The notes beneath the pieces were generated by a model. The model was not told where the DNA came from. It worked only from the letters and a program-made list of their open reading frames with translations, and ran no database searches. From Alphaproteobacteria bacterium (GTDB taxonomy: Bacteria; Pseudomonadota; Alphaproteobacteria; JAVJVX01), in contig JAVJVX010000006.1 of the NCBI GenBank assembly GCA_040220875.1, positions 186,001 through 250,000 of the forward strand: a stretch of 64,000 bases of DNA. The letters run 5' to 3'. Numbering within the stretch: position 1 is the first letter of the stretch; every line of letters starts with the position of its first letter. Shown here piece by piece: positions 16,884 to 25,149 of the stretch. Both the position numbers and the translations under genes were made by a program.

Positions 16884-17693
16884 CTAGGCCAGCTGAATGA
16901 GCGCCATCTTGAGACGGGCATAGAGGAAGTAACCGAGGAAGAATGTTCCGAGGCTCATCGCCACCATGATCACGGTCATGTCCAGCGGCGGCCATTCGCC
17001 GAACACGATAAGGCTCTGATAATTAACAAGAAAATAGCTCATTGGATTGGCATACACGATGGCTTTCAGATGCGGGGGGACGGAGGCGACGGTGTAGCCG
17101 ATCGGACTGCAGATAATGAGCCCGAGGGTGAGGAAACGAAGAATGAACTGAATATCCCGGATCAGGACCGCAACCAGCGAGACGATCCAGCAGAAGCCGA
17201 CAACGAAGAGATATTGCATGAAGAGAACGAGAGGCGCGAACAGCAGCGTCGGCTTGTTGAAATCGAGGATCAGGGACAGGACGATCGAGAGGCCGATGCC
17301 AATCAGACATGTCACGAAGCCCACGGTGGCGGACTGCGCGACCAGAACCTCGGATGGCAACATCGTGTTCTGCATGATTGTCTTGTCTCGCGTAAGGGAC
17401 CCGCTGCTGCCATTTGCCGCTTCGGTCAGGCCGAATATGGCCATGATCCCCGAAAACATCATGAGCACCAGCTCGGGTGTCGTCACATCGGGCCGATGAG
17501 CTCGATAGATCAGGATCTGAACGGTCGCGTAGAGGGCAAGGAACATCGTCGGCATGATGACGACCCAGGCCATTCCCAGAAGCGAGTTGGCATAGCGGAA
17601 GCGCAGGTCCTGCCGGGTCTTGCGCAGGATGAACTTCCGTCCCTCCCAGAGAACGCGGAACGGGTCGAGAATCGAAACGGATTTGCCGCTCAT
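16884..17693 (-). CDS. wzm: Polysaccharide ABC exporter permease
   Basis: This protein of 269 residues from ATG 17693 has six hydrophobic segments, typical of the ABC-2/Wzm fold. They lie roughly at 36-58, 72-92, 112-140, 148-172, 178-200 and 235-257. The N-terminal amphipathic region ends in the family pattern DLRFRYANSLLGMAWVVIMP. It forms the channel for lipid-linked polysaccharide and pairs with the ATPase encoded next to it. The start overlaps the stop of the preceding glycosyltransferase by 4 bases. Its presence, and the absence of Wzx/Wzy in the window, points to the ABC-dependent assembly route. Confidence 0.92.
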   Translation of the reverse strand: MSGKSVSILDPFRVLWEGRKFILRKTRQDLRFRYANSLLGMAWVVIMPTMFLALYATVQILIYRAHRPDVTTPELVLMMFSGIMAIFGLTEAANGSSGSLTRDKTIMQNTMLPSEVLVAQSATVGFVTCLIGIGLSIVLSLILDFNKPTLLFAPLVLFMQYLFVVGFCWIVSLVAVLIRDIQFILRFLTLGLIICSPIGYTVASVPPHLKAIVYANPMSYFLVNYQSLIVFGEWPPLDMTVIMVAMSLGTFFLGYFLYARLKMALIQLA

Positions 17694-19066
17694 CGGTGTT
17701 TTTCCCCTATCGCCGAGACAGGCCGGCCAGTCGCCGCGCCGGCGCGGCCGCAAGTTTCGTCAAGTAATGCGAGGTACTTCGTGACTTCGTTCTCCCAAAC
17801 GAGGTCACGGGCCGCCAGATCGACCGCCGCCTTGTATCGCGGGTAGCGCTCGGCCCCGATCATCACCCGGATGGCTCTGGCGATATCCTCGGGCGAAGTC
17901 TCGTCGAAGATTTCGCCAATTCCGTATTCGCGCACGAGCCCGGCAATATCCGGCAGGCGGCTGGCGGCGACTGGCAGGCGGGCCGTGATCATCTCGAACA
18001 GACGGTTGGGCAGGCTCAGATAATGGTTGGGGTGATCATTCTGCCGGGGCAGGACGCCAATATCGGCGCCGGCAATATACGCCAACAATTCTTCCGGATG
18101 CCTGAGAGCAAGCATGTGGACGCGCTTACCGGCCCCCCGGGCATCGACCTGATCCAGAAATTTTCGTTCGACCGCCCGATCTATGACCGGCCCCAGGACC
18201 GCGAGGTGTACCTTGTCCGGCAATTTCGCGAGCGCCGCCGCCAGCTCTTCCAGCCCCTGCCCCGGCCGAATGGAGTTCAGGTACAGCAGAAGCCGGTCAT
18301 CGGGGCCGAGCGCGCAATCCTCGCGGATGGCGGAACTCGCGACGATTTCCGTCCGGCGCCGGCAATTGCGCAGCACGAGTGGCGGGGCCACCTGCCAATC
18401 CTCGGCGATCCGCTGAGCGAGACCCTGGCCCACGGTGATCAGAGCCGCTGCCCGCCGGATGATCGCCACCTCGCGGCGCTGTTCGAGCTGACGGATCGCG
18501 CACAGCAGTGGATGGTCCGGCAGGTAGGCAGGCTCGTGCGGACGTTCCACCGCATCATAGATGATCCGCCCGCCCAAGCGATCGCACACCGCTTGCGCCG
18601 CCATCAGTGCCAGTTCGTCATGGGCCTGGACGATGTCAAATCCTTCCCGCCCCCGGTCGCGCCGGATCGCGCCGAGCGCCCGACGAGCGAAACGCCGCGC
18701 GCCATTGAGCCGCAGTAAGACCAGCAGCGTGGCCAGCCCCCGATGAACCCGGCCGGGTGACGGCGAAGATGGTTTGACCGCCGTGACATGGTTGTCCGCC
18801 GGCGGGGTGACCGGCGGCGGGGCGTCCGCCGGCCGGTCCTTGCGCAGCAGCCACGCGCGCAGGGAAGCGGCCGCCCTCGGCGGCTTCCCGGGCGTGAGAT
18901 CGAGAAACCGGTAGCGACCGCCGGGCCAGGCCGCATCGGGCGCCAGCACCGGCGGGCCGAGCGCGGCCACGGTCACCTCATGGCCGTTTTGGAGCAGGGC
19001 CCAGACCTGGCGGGCAATCCGCGTATTCAGGCGAAGGTCCTTGCAGGCAAGGATGCACACACGCAT
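17690..19066 (-). CDS. GT4-family glycosyltransferase
   Basis: This 458-residue protein starts at ATG 19066 with MRVCILACKDLRLNTR; upstream codons encode only unrelated low-complexity sequence. It is a paralogue of the 11677-12930 protein. The C-domain has LYLNSIRPGQGLEEL and YLSLPNRLFEMITARLPVAAS, the GT4 donor-binding signature. The N-domain has IVQAHDELALMAAQ and a Pro/Ala-rich loop (about residues 78-105) absent from the paralogue. It probably adds a sugar of the repeat unit at the membrane-bound lipid carrier. ATGA coupling to the permease gene suggests balanced expression with export. Confidence 0.85.
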   Translation of the reverse strand: MRVCILACKDLRLNTRIARQVWALLQNGHEVTVAALGPPVLAPDAAWPGGRYRFLDLTPGKPPRAAASLRAWLLRKDRPADAPPPVTPPADNHVTAVKPSSPSPGRVHRGLATLLVLLRLNGARRFARRALGAIRRDRGREGFDIVQAHDELALMAAQAVCDRLGGRIIYDAVERPHEPAYLPDHPLLCAIRQLEQRREVAIIRRAAALITVGQGLAQRIAEDWQVAPPLVLRNCRRRTEIVASSAIREDCALGPDDRLLLYLNSIRPGQGLEELAAALAKLPDKVHLAVLGPVIDRAVERKFLDQVDARGAGKRVHMLALRHPEELLAYIAGADIGVLPRQNDHPNHYLSLPNRLFEMITARLPVAASRLPDIAGLVREYGIGEIFDETSPEDIARAIRVMIGAERYPRYKAAVDLAARDLVWENEVTKYLALLDETCGRAGAATGRPVSAIGEKHR

Positions 19067-19094
19067 TTCTGATTTAAAGTCCTGCGAGGCCGGA

Positions 19095-19709
19095 TCAGAC
19101 GTCCAGAAACTTGCGCCAGGACAGCGCCATATTGGGCTCGTCCAGTTTTTCCGGCAGCGGCGAGACACGGCCCGGCACGCCCCTGACGAGACTCCCGGCC
19201 GGGACATCGCCCGTCACCACCGCACCGGCGGCGACGAAGCTGCCCATGCCGATACGCACGCCCGGACAGACCACGACGCCGCCACCCAGCGTGACATTAT
19301 CCTCGATAATGGGGCCTTCGGCCTTGTACGTGTCGCGCAGCCGCAGCGGATAGCGGTCATTCGTCAGCACGACACCCGGACCCAGAAACACGCGCGATCC
19401 GATCTCGACATGGGTCGGGATGTAGCAGTTCGATTCGATCTTGACGAAATCCCCGATCCTGACGTTGCCGTCGATAACCGTATTGGTGCCGATCACCACG
19501 TGATCCCCGATCACGGTCTTCTCGCGGATCATCACATTGTGCCCGGTCTGGAAATTCAGGCCGGCTGTGACATCCCCGTAAATGATGGCCCCGGCGCGCA
19601 GCACCGCGCCGTCCCCGGTCTTGAAAGGCCCGCAGCCTTCCACATAGGCCAGCCCCAGGATGACGTTGTCCTGAACGGTGCAATTCCGGCCGGGCTCGAA
19701 CCTGTCCAC
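19095..19709 (-). CDS. Hexapeptide-repeat acyltransferase
   Basis: This is a 204-residue left-handed beta-helix protein starting at GTG 19709, three bases after the stop of the 2-epimerase-like gene. Consecutive hexapeptide repeats such as VIGDHVVIGTNTVIDGNV and a terminal GVRIGMGSFVAAGAVVTGDVPAGSL in two blocks match sugar O- or N-acetyltransferases. The likely donor is acetyl-CoA. It differs from WbpD in lacking the [12 protein letters not shown] region, so it probably acetylates a different amino sugar, perhaps the one made from the WbpM-like product. The acceptor is not determined. Confidence 0.82.
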   Translation of the reverse strand: MDRFEPGRNCTVQDNVILGLAYVEGCGPFKTGDGAVLRAGAIIYGDVTAGLNFQTGHNVMIREKTVIGDHVVIGTNTVIDGNVRIGDFVKIESNCYIPTHVEIGSRVFLGPGVVLTNDRYPLRLRDTYKAEGPIIEDNVTLGGGVVVCPGVRIGMGSFVAAGAVVTGDVPAGSLVRGVPGRVSPLPEKLDEPNMALSWRKFLDV

Positions 19710-19712
19710 GGG

Positions 19713-20882
19713 CTAGTCCAGCATCTCGACACCCACGGAATCGCCCCGGAGGTGTTTCTCGACCCAATCGGCGATGTGAGCGGCGGCGCGCCCGTCCCCG
19801 AACGGGACTTCCCAGCCGCGCGGGCCCGTCAGGGCCGCCTCGACGCCGGCCGCGATCCTTTCCGGATCGCAGCCGACAAGCCGGTTGGCACCGACATCTA
19901 TCGTTTCCGTCCATTCCGTGTTTTCCCGCAGGGTGACGCACGGAACGCCGTGAATGCATGCTTCCTGCTGGACGCCGCCGGAATCCGTGAACGCCATTCG
20001 CGCATGGCCAAGAATATTGAGAAAATCCAGATATCCGACGGCTTCATGCAGGGAAAGGCCCGGCAGGCCCCTGGCCCATTCCAGGAGGTCGAATTCCCCG
20101 AGACGCTTGAGGGTGCGGGGGTGGGCCAGGAAAAGGGTCTGCATTCCGTTTTCGGCCGAAGCCCGCGAGACGCCCTCGAGACCGCCCTTGAGGTTTTCCG
20201 GGGAATCCACATTCTCTTCCCGGTGCATCGTCAGTATGCCGTAAGCGCCCGGCGTCACCCCAAGCCGATCCAGCATGGTCGATTTTTCGCGCGCCACTTT
20301 CAGATGTTGATGCGACGCATCGACAATGGGATTGCCGACGACGCAGATATGACCGCGCACTCCTTCCCGCCCCAGATTCTTCTGTCCCTGAGCACCGGTC
20401 ACGAACAGGTAATCCGAGACGTGATCGATCAGCACGCGGTTGTGTTCCTCCGGCATACGCCAGTCATAGCTGCGCTCTCCGGCCTCCACGTGGCCGACCG
20501 CAATTCTCAGCTTGCGTGCCGCCAGGGCCCCCGCCAGGTTGGTGTTGGCATCGCCCCCCACAAGCAAGATCATCGGCCGGCGTTCGAGCAGAACCTGCTC
20601 GATCCCGTCCAGCATCACCGCCGTCTGCCCGCCATGGGTCCGGCGATCCGCCACACCCTCGAGCCGGTGATCGGGCTCGGGCAGGTTGAGATCCTCGAAG
20701 AATTGCCGATCCATGTTGGGCGAATAGTGTTGTCCGGTGTGAATGATGAAATGGCGCAATCCGCGCCGGCGCAGCTCATGAATGATCGGTGCGAACATCA
20801 CGATGCCGGGCCGCGTGCCGACGACAACCCCCACTTCGGGCCGCAGGTCGCTGTTTCGTAAAATTTTGATTTCTTTGGTCAT
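19713..20882 (-). CDS. Second UDP-N-acetylglucosamine 2-epimerase-family enzyme
   Basis: This protein of 389 residues has the family landmarks VVVGTRPGIVMFAP, HTGQHYSPNM, GGDANTNLAGALAARKL, GHVEAGERSYDWRMPEEHNR, MHREENVDS and TDSGGVQQEA. It diverges clearly from the WbpI-like copy at 3907-4947: the substrate loop reads VGGDANTN instead of VYGDTNST, and VEAGERSYDWRMPEE instead of VEAGLRSFNRAMPEE. It therefore likely acts on another UDP-sugar, such as plain UDP-GlcNAc or a 2,6-dideoxy derivative. Its neighbours are a WbpM-like dehydratase upstream and an acyltransferase downstream. Confidence 0.86.
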   Translation of the reverse strand: MTKEIKILRNSDLRPEVGVVVGTRPGIVMFAPIIHELRRRGLRHFIIHTGQHYSPNMDRQFFEDLNLPEPDHRLEGVADRRTHGGQTAVMLDGIEQVLLERRPMILLVGGDANTNLAGALAARKLRIAVGHVEAGERSYDWRMPEEHNRVLIDHVSDYLFVTGAQGQKNLGREGVRGHICVVGNPIVDASHQHLKVAREKSTMLDRLGVTPGAYGILTMHREENVDSPENLKGGLEGVSRASAENGMQTLFLAHPRTLKRLGEFDLLEWARGLPGLSLHEAVGYLDFLNILGHARMAFTDSGGVQQEACIHGVPCVTLRENTEWTETIDVGANRLVGCDPERIAAGVEAALTGPRGWEVPFGDGRAAAHIADWVEKHLRGDSVGVEMLD

Positions 20883-20914
20883 TCAGATGACAGGCCGGAG
20901 TGAGGGAGAAATTT

Positions 20915-22015
20915 TCAACGCAATGCCCCCTGGATATCGGGCGGCAGCACACCCGGCTGCCTGAGGAACGCTTCGATTTCGCTCTTGGTCATGAACGGCT
21001 CCGAGGAGGAGTTGTAGACCTGCGCCACGTTCTGGGGCTGGAACCCCCGATACTCGTATTCGACTTTGCCGTAAATGTTACGAAATGCGGGCGTGACGAC
21101 GAACATTTCCTCAAGCTCCTGCGTCCGGCGTATCTCCTCGTGCGTCGTCAGCTCCTCGTAGATCTTCTCGCCCGGGCGCGAGCCAATCACATCGATCGTG
21201 ATGTCACTTGCCTTGTGACCGCCCAGCGGGGCGATCAGATCAATGAGCACTTCCGCCAGATCGATAATCCGAAGGACGGGCATTTTCGTGACAAAGACCT
21301 CGCCACCACAGGCCAGCACCATGCTCTTGAGTACCAGCCGGGTCGCCTCGGTCAGGCTCATGACAAAGCGCGTCATCTCGGAATCCGTCAGGGTCACCGG
21401 ACCGCCGCGGCGGATCTGCTCGCAAAAGAGCGGGATGACGGACCCCTTCGATCCGGCCACGTTGCCGAAACGGGTGGAGACGAAAATAATGTCGTCGGCA
21501 TTGTCGTTGAGGGCATTCGCCGCCGTCATGAGCCGTTCGCCCATCAGCTTGGACGTGCCCATGACATTCGTGGGATTTACGGCCTTGTCGGAACTGGTGA
21601 ACAGGACCTTTTTCACCTTCTGCGCGATAGCGCAGCGGATGACGTTCTGCACACCGTTGATATTTGTCTGCACGGTCTCAAACGGGCTTTTCTCGCAAAA
21701 CGGCACGTGTTTGAGGGCCGCCGCGTGGAACACGTAATCCATGCCGGTGAAAAGGCTGTTCAGGCGTTCTTCGCTTCGTATGTCGCACATGAAAACCTGG
21801 ACACGCTTGTCGGACATGAATTCCGTGTCCAGCGTGAACATATCGCCTTCATGATTGTCCAGCGCACGGATCTCTGCCGCATCCAGTTCGTGGAGCCGGC
21901 GAACGATATCGGCGCCGACCGTCCCGGCAGCGCCTGTAACGACGATGCGCTTGCCCGAAAAGAAGGATTTCAGATCCAGGGTATTGTTCATGTCGGGGTC
22001 ACCTGCTCCGGGCAT
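20915..22015 (-). CDS. UDP-N-acetylglucosamine 4,6-dehydratase, short soluble WbpM/FlaA1-like form
   Basis: This protein of 366 residues corresponds to the catalytic domain of WbpM without its membrane part. GAAGTVG at 28-34 binds the nicotinamide cofactor, and the family segments HAAALKHVPFCE and SSDKAVNPTNVMGTSK are present. Met152 sits in the place of the usual SDR tyrosine, with Lys156; WbpM is known for the same altered Ser-Met-Lys arrangement. It converts UDP-GlcNAc to the 4-keto-6-deoxy sugar, precursor of QuiNAc, FucNAc or bacillosamine-type residues. ATG 22015 has AGGAG at 9 bases; ATG 21991 is an alternative. Confidence 0.88.
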   Translation of the reverse strand: MPGAGDPDMNNTLDLKSFFSGKRIVVTGAAGTVGADIVRRLHELDAAEIRALDNHEGDMFTLDTEFMSDKRVQVFMCDIRSEERLNSLFTGMDYVFHAAALKHVPFCEKSPFETVQTNINGVQNVIRCAIAQKVKKVLFTSSDKAVNPTNVMGTSKLMGERLMTAANALNDNADDIIFVSTRFGNVAGSKGSVIPLFCEQIRRGGPVTLTDSEMTRFVMSLTEATRLVLKSMVLACGGEVFVTKMPVLRIIDLAEVLIDLIAPLGGHKASDITIDVIGSRPGEKIYEELTTHEEIRRTQELEEMFVVTPAFRNIYGKVEYEYRGFQPQNVAQVYNSSSEPFMTKSEIEAFLRQPGVLPPDIQGALR

Positions 22016-22036
22016 GTTCTGTAGGCTCCTGTGGCT

Positions 22037-23176
22037 CTATCCGAGGACATCGATAACCGCCTGGATGATCCTGTCCTGCACATCGGAGGTCAGGTACGGA
22101 TGCATGGGCAGGCTGATCAGGGTTTTAGACAGCGCTTCAGTGACCGGCAGGCCGCCCGCCGGAATCGGGGCGTCCTTGTAGGGGGCCTGCACATGCAAGG
22201 GTTTCGGATAGTAGATCTGGGTCGGCACGCCCTTTTCCTTGAGACCCTCGGCCAGCGCCTCCCGCCGATCGGTCTTGATCGTGTATTGCGCCCAGGCGCT
22301 GGTCACGCCTGCCGGGACGGCAGGCGGAGTGACCACATCCCCGAGCCCGGCGGCATAGGCTTCGGCGATCCTCTGGCGCGCCGCCAGTTCGCTATCAAAA
22401 ATCGAGAGCTTTTCGAGCAATACGGCAGCCTGCATCGTATCCAGCCGGGCATTGGTGCCGACCCGCACGTTGTCATACTTGCCCTGTCCGCCCCGGCCAT
22501 GGATACGGATCGATCGAATGATCTCCGCGAACTCCGGATCGGCGGTGAAAATCGCCCCGCCGTCGCCGTAGCAGCCGAGCGGCTTGGCGGGGAAGAAACT
22601 GGTCGCCGTGATCCCTGCCAGCGTCCCGACCCGCTGGCCGCCGATTGCGCCGCCGAAACTTTGGGCCGCGTCGGCGATGACGCTGAGGCCATGGGCGCGT
22701 GCGACAGGCGCCAGAGCATCGTAAGGCGCCGGAATGCCGAATAGATCGACCGGGATCACGGCCCTGGGAGTCAGCTTGCCGGCGGTGACAACGGTCGCGA
22801 TCGCATCCTTCAGACTGGCGGCGTCCATGTTGAACTGATCGGGATCGACGTCGACGAAAACCGGTGTTGCGCCACACAGCGCGACCGCCTCGGCCGTGGC
22901 TGTGAAAGTATAAGAGGGCACGAACACCGCATCCCCGGCCCCGATCTCCAGCGCCAGCAGCGGCAGCCACAGGGCATCGGTTCCGCTCGAGCAGGTAATG
23001 ACCTCGCGCGCGCCCGTATAGGCGGCGAGACTTTCTTCAAGTTCCGCCACTTCGGGACCCATGATGTATTTGCCGTGGTCCAGAACCGCTCGCAGGCGGG
23101 CCTCGATCCGCTGGCGGATGGGGGCTTGCTGGGCTTTCAGATCGATAAAGGCGATGGGCGTGGCGGTCATGGGCAT
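22037..23176 (-). CDS. wbpE: PLP-dependent 3-keto-sugar aminotransferase (WbpE/WlbC, DegT family)
   Basis: This protein of 379 residues aligns by memory with WbpE nearly end to end: IDLKAQQAPIR at the start, HGKYIMGPEV, SSGTDALWLPLLAL, ADAAQSFGGAI, TSFFPAKPLGCYGDGGAIF with PLP lysine 198, and RVGTNARLDTMQAAVLL. It transfers the amino group of glutamate to UDP-3-keto-GlcNAcA from WbpB, giving the substrate of WbpD. It is the only sugar aminotransferase in the window, so it might also serve the 4-keto sugar made by the WbpM-like enzyme, though WbpE is normally specific. ATG 23170 is an alternative start. Confidence 0.9.
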   Translation of the reverse strand: MPMTATPIAFIDLKAQQAPIRQRIEARLRAVLDHGKYIMGPEVAELEESLAAYTGAREVITCSSGTDALWLPLLALEIGAGDAVFVPSYTFTATAEAVALCGATPVFVDVDPDQFNMDAASLKDAIATVVTAGKLTPRAVIPVDLFGIPAPYDALAPVARAHGLSVIADAAQSFGGAIGGQRVGTLAGITATSFFPAKPLGCYGDGGAIFTADPEFAEIIRSIRIHGRGGQGKYDNVRVGTNARLDTMQAAVLLEKLSIFDSELAARQRIAEAYAAGLGDVVTPPAVPAGVTSAWAQYTIKTDRREALAEGLKEKGVPTQIYYPKPLHVQAPYKDAPIPAGGLPVTEALSKTLISLPMHPYLTSDVQDRIIQAVIDVLG

Positions 23177-23211
23177 GGGATCCGGACTGGATTGAGAAAG
23201 ACGGCGCGGTT

Positions 23212-24156
23212 TCAGCGGCCAGGGGCGCTCAGGTGTGAATAGATATCACTCACACCGTGGCGGTCGTACCAGGCCAGCATGTCGCGAATAGTGTCACGAA
23301 AGGATATTTGGGCTTTCCAGCCGAAATCGCGTTCGGTCAGGGACGGATCGAGAACCACCTCTGACACATCGTCATCACCTGCCGGGATGATCTTGACGGG
23401 CTCGGACAGTTCAATTCCCAGATAATCCACAACGGTATCGAAAATGTCCTTGATCGTGTTTCCGTGCCCGGTCGAAACATTATAGATGCCGGTGGGCGCC
23501 CCATCGGCCAGCACCTTGTGCATCAGGGCGAGGAAATCGCGCATGTCGAGGAAGTCGCGCACGGTTTCGGAACAAAAGCACGGCTTCCCTTCCTTGAGGC
23601 GCTTGTAAAAAGTGGGAATGGGGCCGATGGCGAGGCGCGGACCGGTTACATTGGCCAGCCTGAGCGAAACCACGGGCAGTTCCGCCAGGGCGAGGTAGTG
23701 TTCGCCCGCCGCCTTGGAAATTCCGTAACTGGTAAAAGGCGCCACGGGCGCGTCCACCGGAATAGGAACCGCAGCCGGCCGGCCATAACAGAGCGCTGTC
23801 TGAAAATTGACGAGCCGCCGGACGCCGGCCTTCCTGGCCGCGCGCGCCACATTGATCGTTCCCGCCACGTTGCTCGCAACATCCTCCAGCCAGTCATCGG
23901 GGTCCTTGTAGGCGGCCGCGCTGTGGATCACGTGTGTCGGGCGGAATGTCTCGAAAACGTGATCCACCAGATCGCCGTCCGCGACCGAACCCTCGTGCAC
24001 GATCAGCCCCTCGATCCCGGCCACAGCCGCCCGCTTGCCGGTGGCGAAATTGTCGAGGATGCAGACGTCGTGGCCGGCGGGCAGGAACTCCTCGATCAGG
24101 TTAGTGCCGAGGCAGCCAGCCCCGCCCGTGATCAAAAGTCGCATGGAGAGAGACAT
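23212..24156 (-). CDS. NAD-dependent UDP-uronate epimerase (WbmG/WbmH-like)
   Basis: This 314-residue extended SDR has GGAGCLG at 11-17 and a triad of Thr120 (FQTALCYG), Tyr144 and Lys148 (YGISK). It shares with its upstream neighbour (24165-25094) the segments YKDPDDW, FQTALCYG and RLANV.GPR, so the two are tandem paralogues. Pairs of such genes followed by an asparagine-synthase-like gene occur in the Bordetella wbm O-antigen locus, where they act on UDP-diacetamido-uronic acids. A C4 (or C5) epimerase role, for example gluco to galacto, is therefore the best guess. ATG 24144 is an alternative start. Confidence 0.83.
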   Translation of the reverse strand: MSLSMRLLITGGAGCLGTNLIEEFLPAGHDVCILDNFATGKRAAVAGIEGLIVHEGSVADGDLVDHVFETFRPTHVIHSAAAYKDPDDWLEDVASNVAGTINVARAARKAGVRRLVNFQTALCYGRPAAVPIPVDAPVAPFTSYGISKAAGEHYLALAELPVVSLRLANVTGPRLAIGPIPTFYKRLKEGKPCFCSETVRDFLDMRDFLALMHKVLADGAPTGIYNVSTGHGNTIKDIFDTVVDYLGIELSEPVKIIPAGDDDVSEVVLDPSLTERDFGWKAQISFRDTIRDMLAWYDRHGVSDIYSHLSAPGR

Positions 24157-24164
24157 GATGGCGG

Positions 24165-25094
24165 TTACTTATGCTTGAGGTGGGTATAGCCGCCATGGAC
24201 GCCGAACTCGGCGTAATACTCGACCCCGCGGCGCACGGTCTCCTCCAGCGACGTGAAGGAGATGTCTCCGAAATCGCGAAACGTGCGCGACGGATCGAGC
24301 AGGATGGACGCCGCGTCGTCGGGACCCAGTTCGCGGATTTCAGGTTCGGGGTAATCGTTCAGCTTGAGCGCCTTGACCACGGCGTCATACAGCTCGATGA
24401 TCGCGACATCCCCGCCCGACGAAAAATGATAGGCCCCGCTTCCCGTCCCATCGGCCGCTTTCACGGCGTACTTGGCGAGATCCCCCACATAGACGAAGTC
24501 TCGCCGTGATTCGGTGACGAAGCACTGTTTCCCTTCGGTGAGGCGCTGGTAGAAGATCGGCAGCGGGCCACTCACATTCCGCGGCCCGATCACGTTGGCA
24601 AGCCGGAAGGTAACGTAATCCAGCCCGGAAAGCCGAAGGAACTCTTCCGCCGCCGTCTTGGTGATGGCGTAGCTGGAATTGTCCGGGTTGATGGGATGAT
24701 CCAGCGTGACGGGCTGCTCCACCGGCTTCGTGCCGTAACAGAGCGCCGTCTGGAAATAGATGAAGCGGCCGACCTTGCTGTCACGCGCGGCGCGCACCAG
24801 GTTGGCGCCGCCCACCGTGTTTGTCAGCGCGTCGTTGTACCAGTCATCGGGGTCCTTGTAGGAGGCCGCGGTGTGGACCACCACGTCGGGCCTGAAGTCC
24901 CCCACAAGCTGATCGACCAGCGCCTTGTCGGCGATCGACCCCTCCACCAGGGTCAGGCGTTCCTGCGCCGGCAGGTGCTCGGGCCTGCCGGTCGCCAGAT
25001 TGTCGATGCTGAGGACTTCATCCCCCCGGGCCAGATGGCGCTCGGCAATGTGAGAGCCCACCTGTCCGAAGCCGCCGCTAATAAATACTTTCAT
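24165..25094 (-). CDS. NAD-dependent UDP-uronate epimerase (WbmG/WbmH-like), paralogue
   Basis: This protein of 309 residues starts at ATG 25094 behind AGGTTGGAC. GGFGQVG at 7-13, Thr116 (FQTALCYG) and Tyr142/Lys146 (YAITK) give the complete SDR triad. It differs from the 23212 copy in the C-terminal substrate domain (LPIFYQRLTEGKQCFV versus IPTFYKRLKEGKPCFC), so the two probably handle different stereocentres or different uronates. It lies between the amidotransferase gene and its paralogue, as in the Bordetella wbm cluster. Assignment of which copy does which epimerisation is not possible here. Confidence 0.83.
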   Translation of the reverse strand: MKVFISGGFGQVGSHIAERHLARGDEVLSIDNLATGRPEHLPAQERLTLVEGSIADKALVDQLVGDFRPDVVVHTAASYKDPDDWYNDALTNTVGGANLVRAARDSKVGRFIYFQTALCYGTKPVEQPVTLDHPINPDNSSYAITKTAAEEFLRLSGLDYVTFRLANVIGPRNVSGPLPIFYQRLTEGKQCFVTESRRDFVYVGDLAKYAVKAADGTGSGAYHFSSGGDVAIIELYDAVVKALKLNDYPEPEIRELGPDDAASILLDPSRTFRDFGDISFTSLEETVRRGVEYYAEFGVHGGYTHLKHK

Positions 25095-25149
25095 ACTTGT
25101 CCAACCTGCCGTGTCTCGTCCGCGAAAATCCCGTCGGGGCGCGCCCCGA

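Noticed and set aside
16194-17846. Plus-strand open frame of about 550 codons opposite the ABC exporter
   Set aside because: The exporter ATPase and permease on the minus strand carry Walker, signature and membrane motifs; the opposite frame does not.
19041-20861. Long plus-strand open frame of about 600 codons
   Set aside because: It is the antisense of the acyltransferase and 2-epimerase-like genes. Its translation is rich in Arg, His, Asp and Gln with no motif, whereas the minus-strand proteins have clear family signatures.
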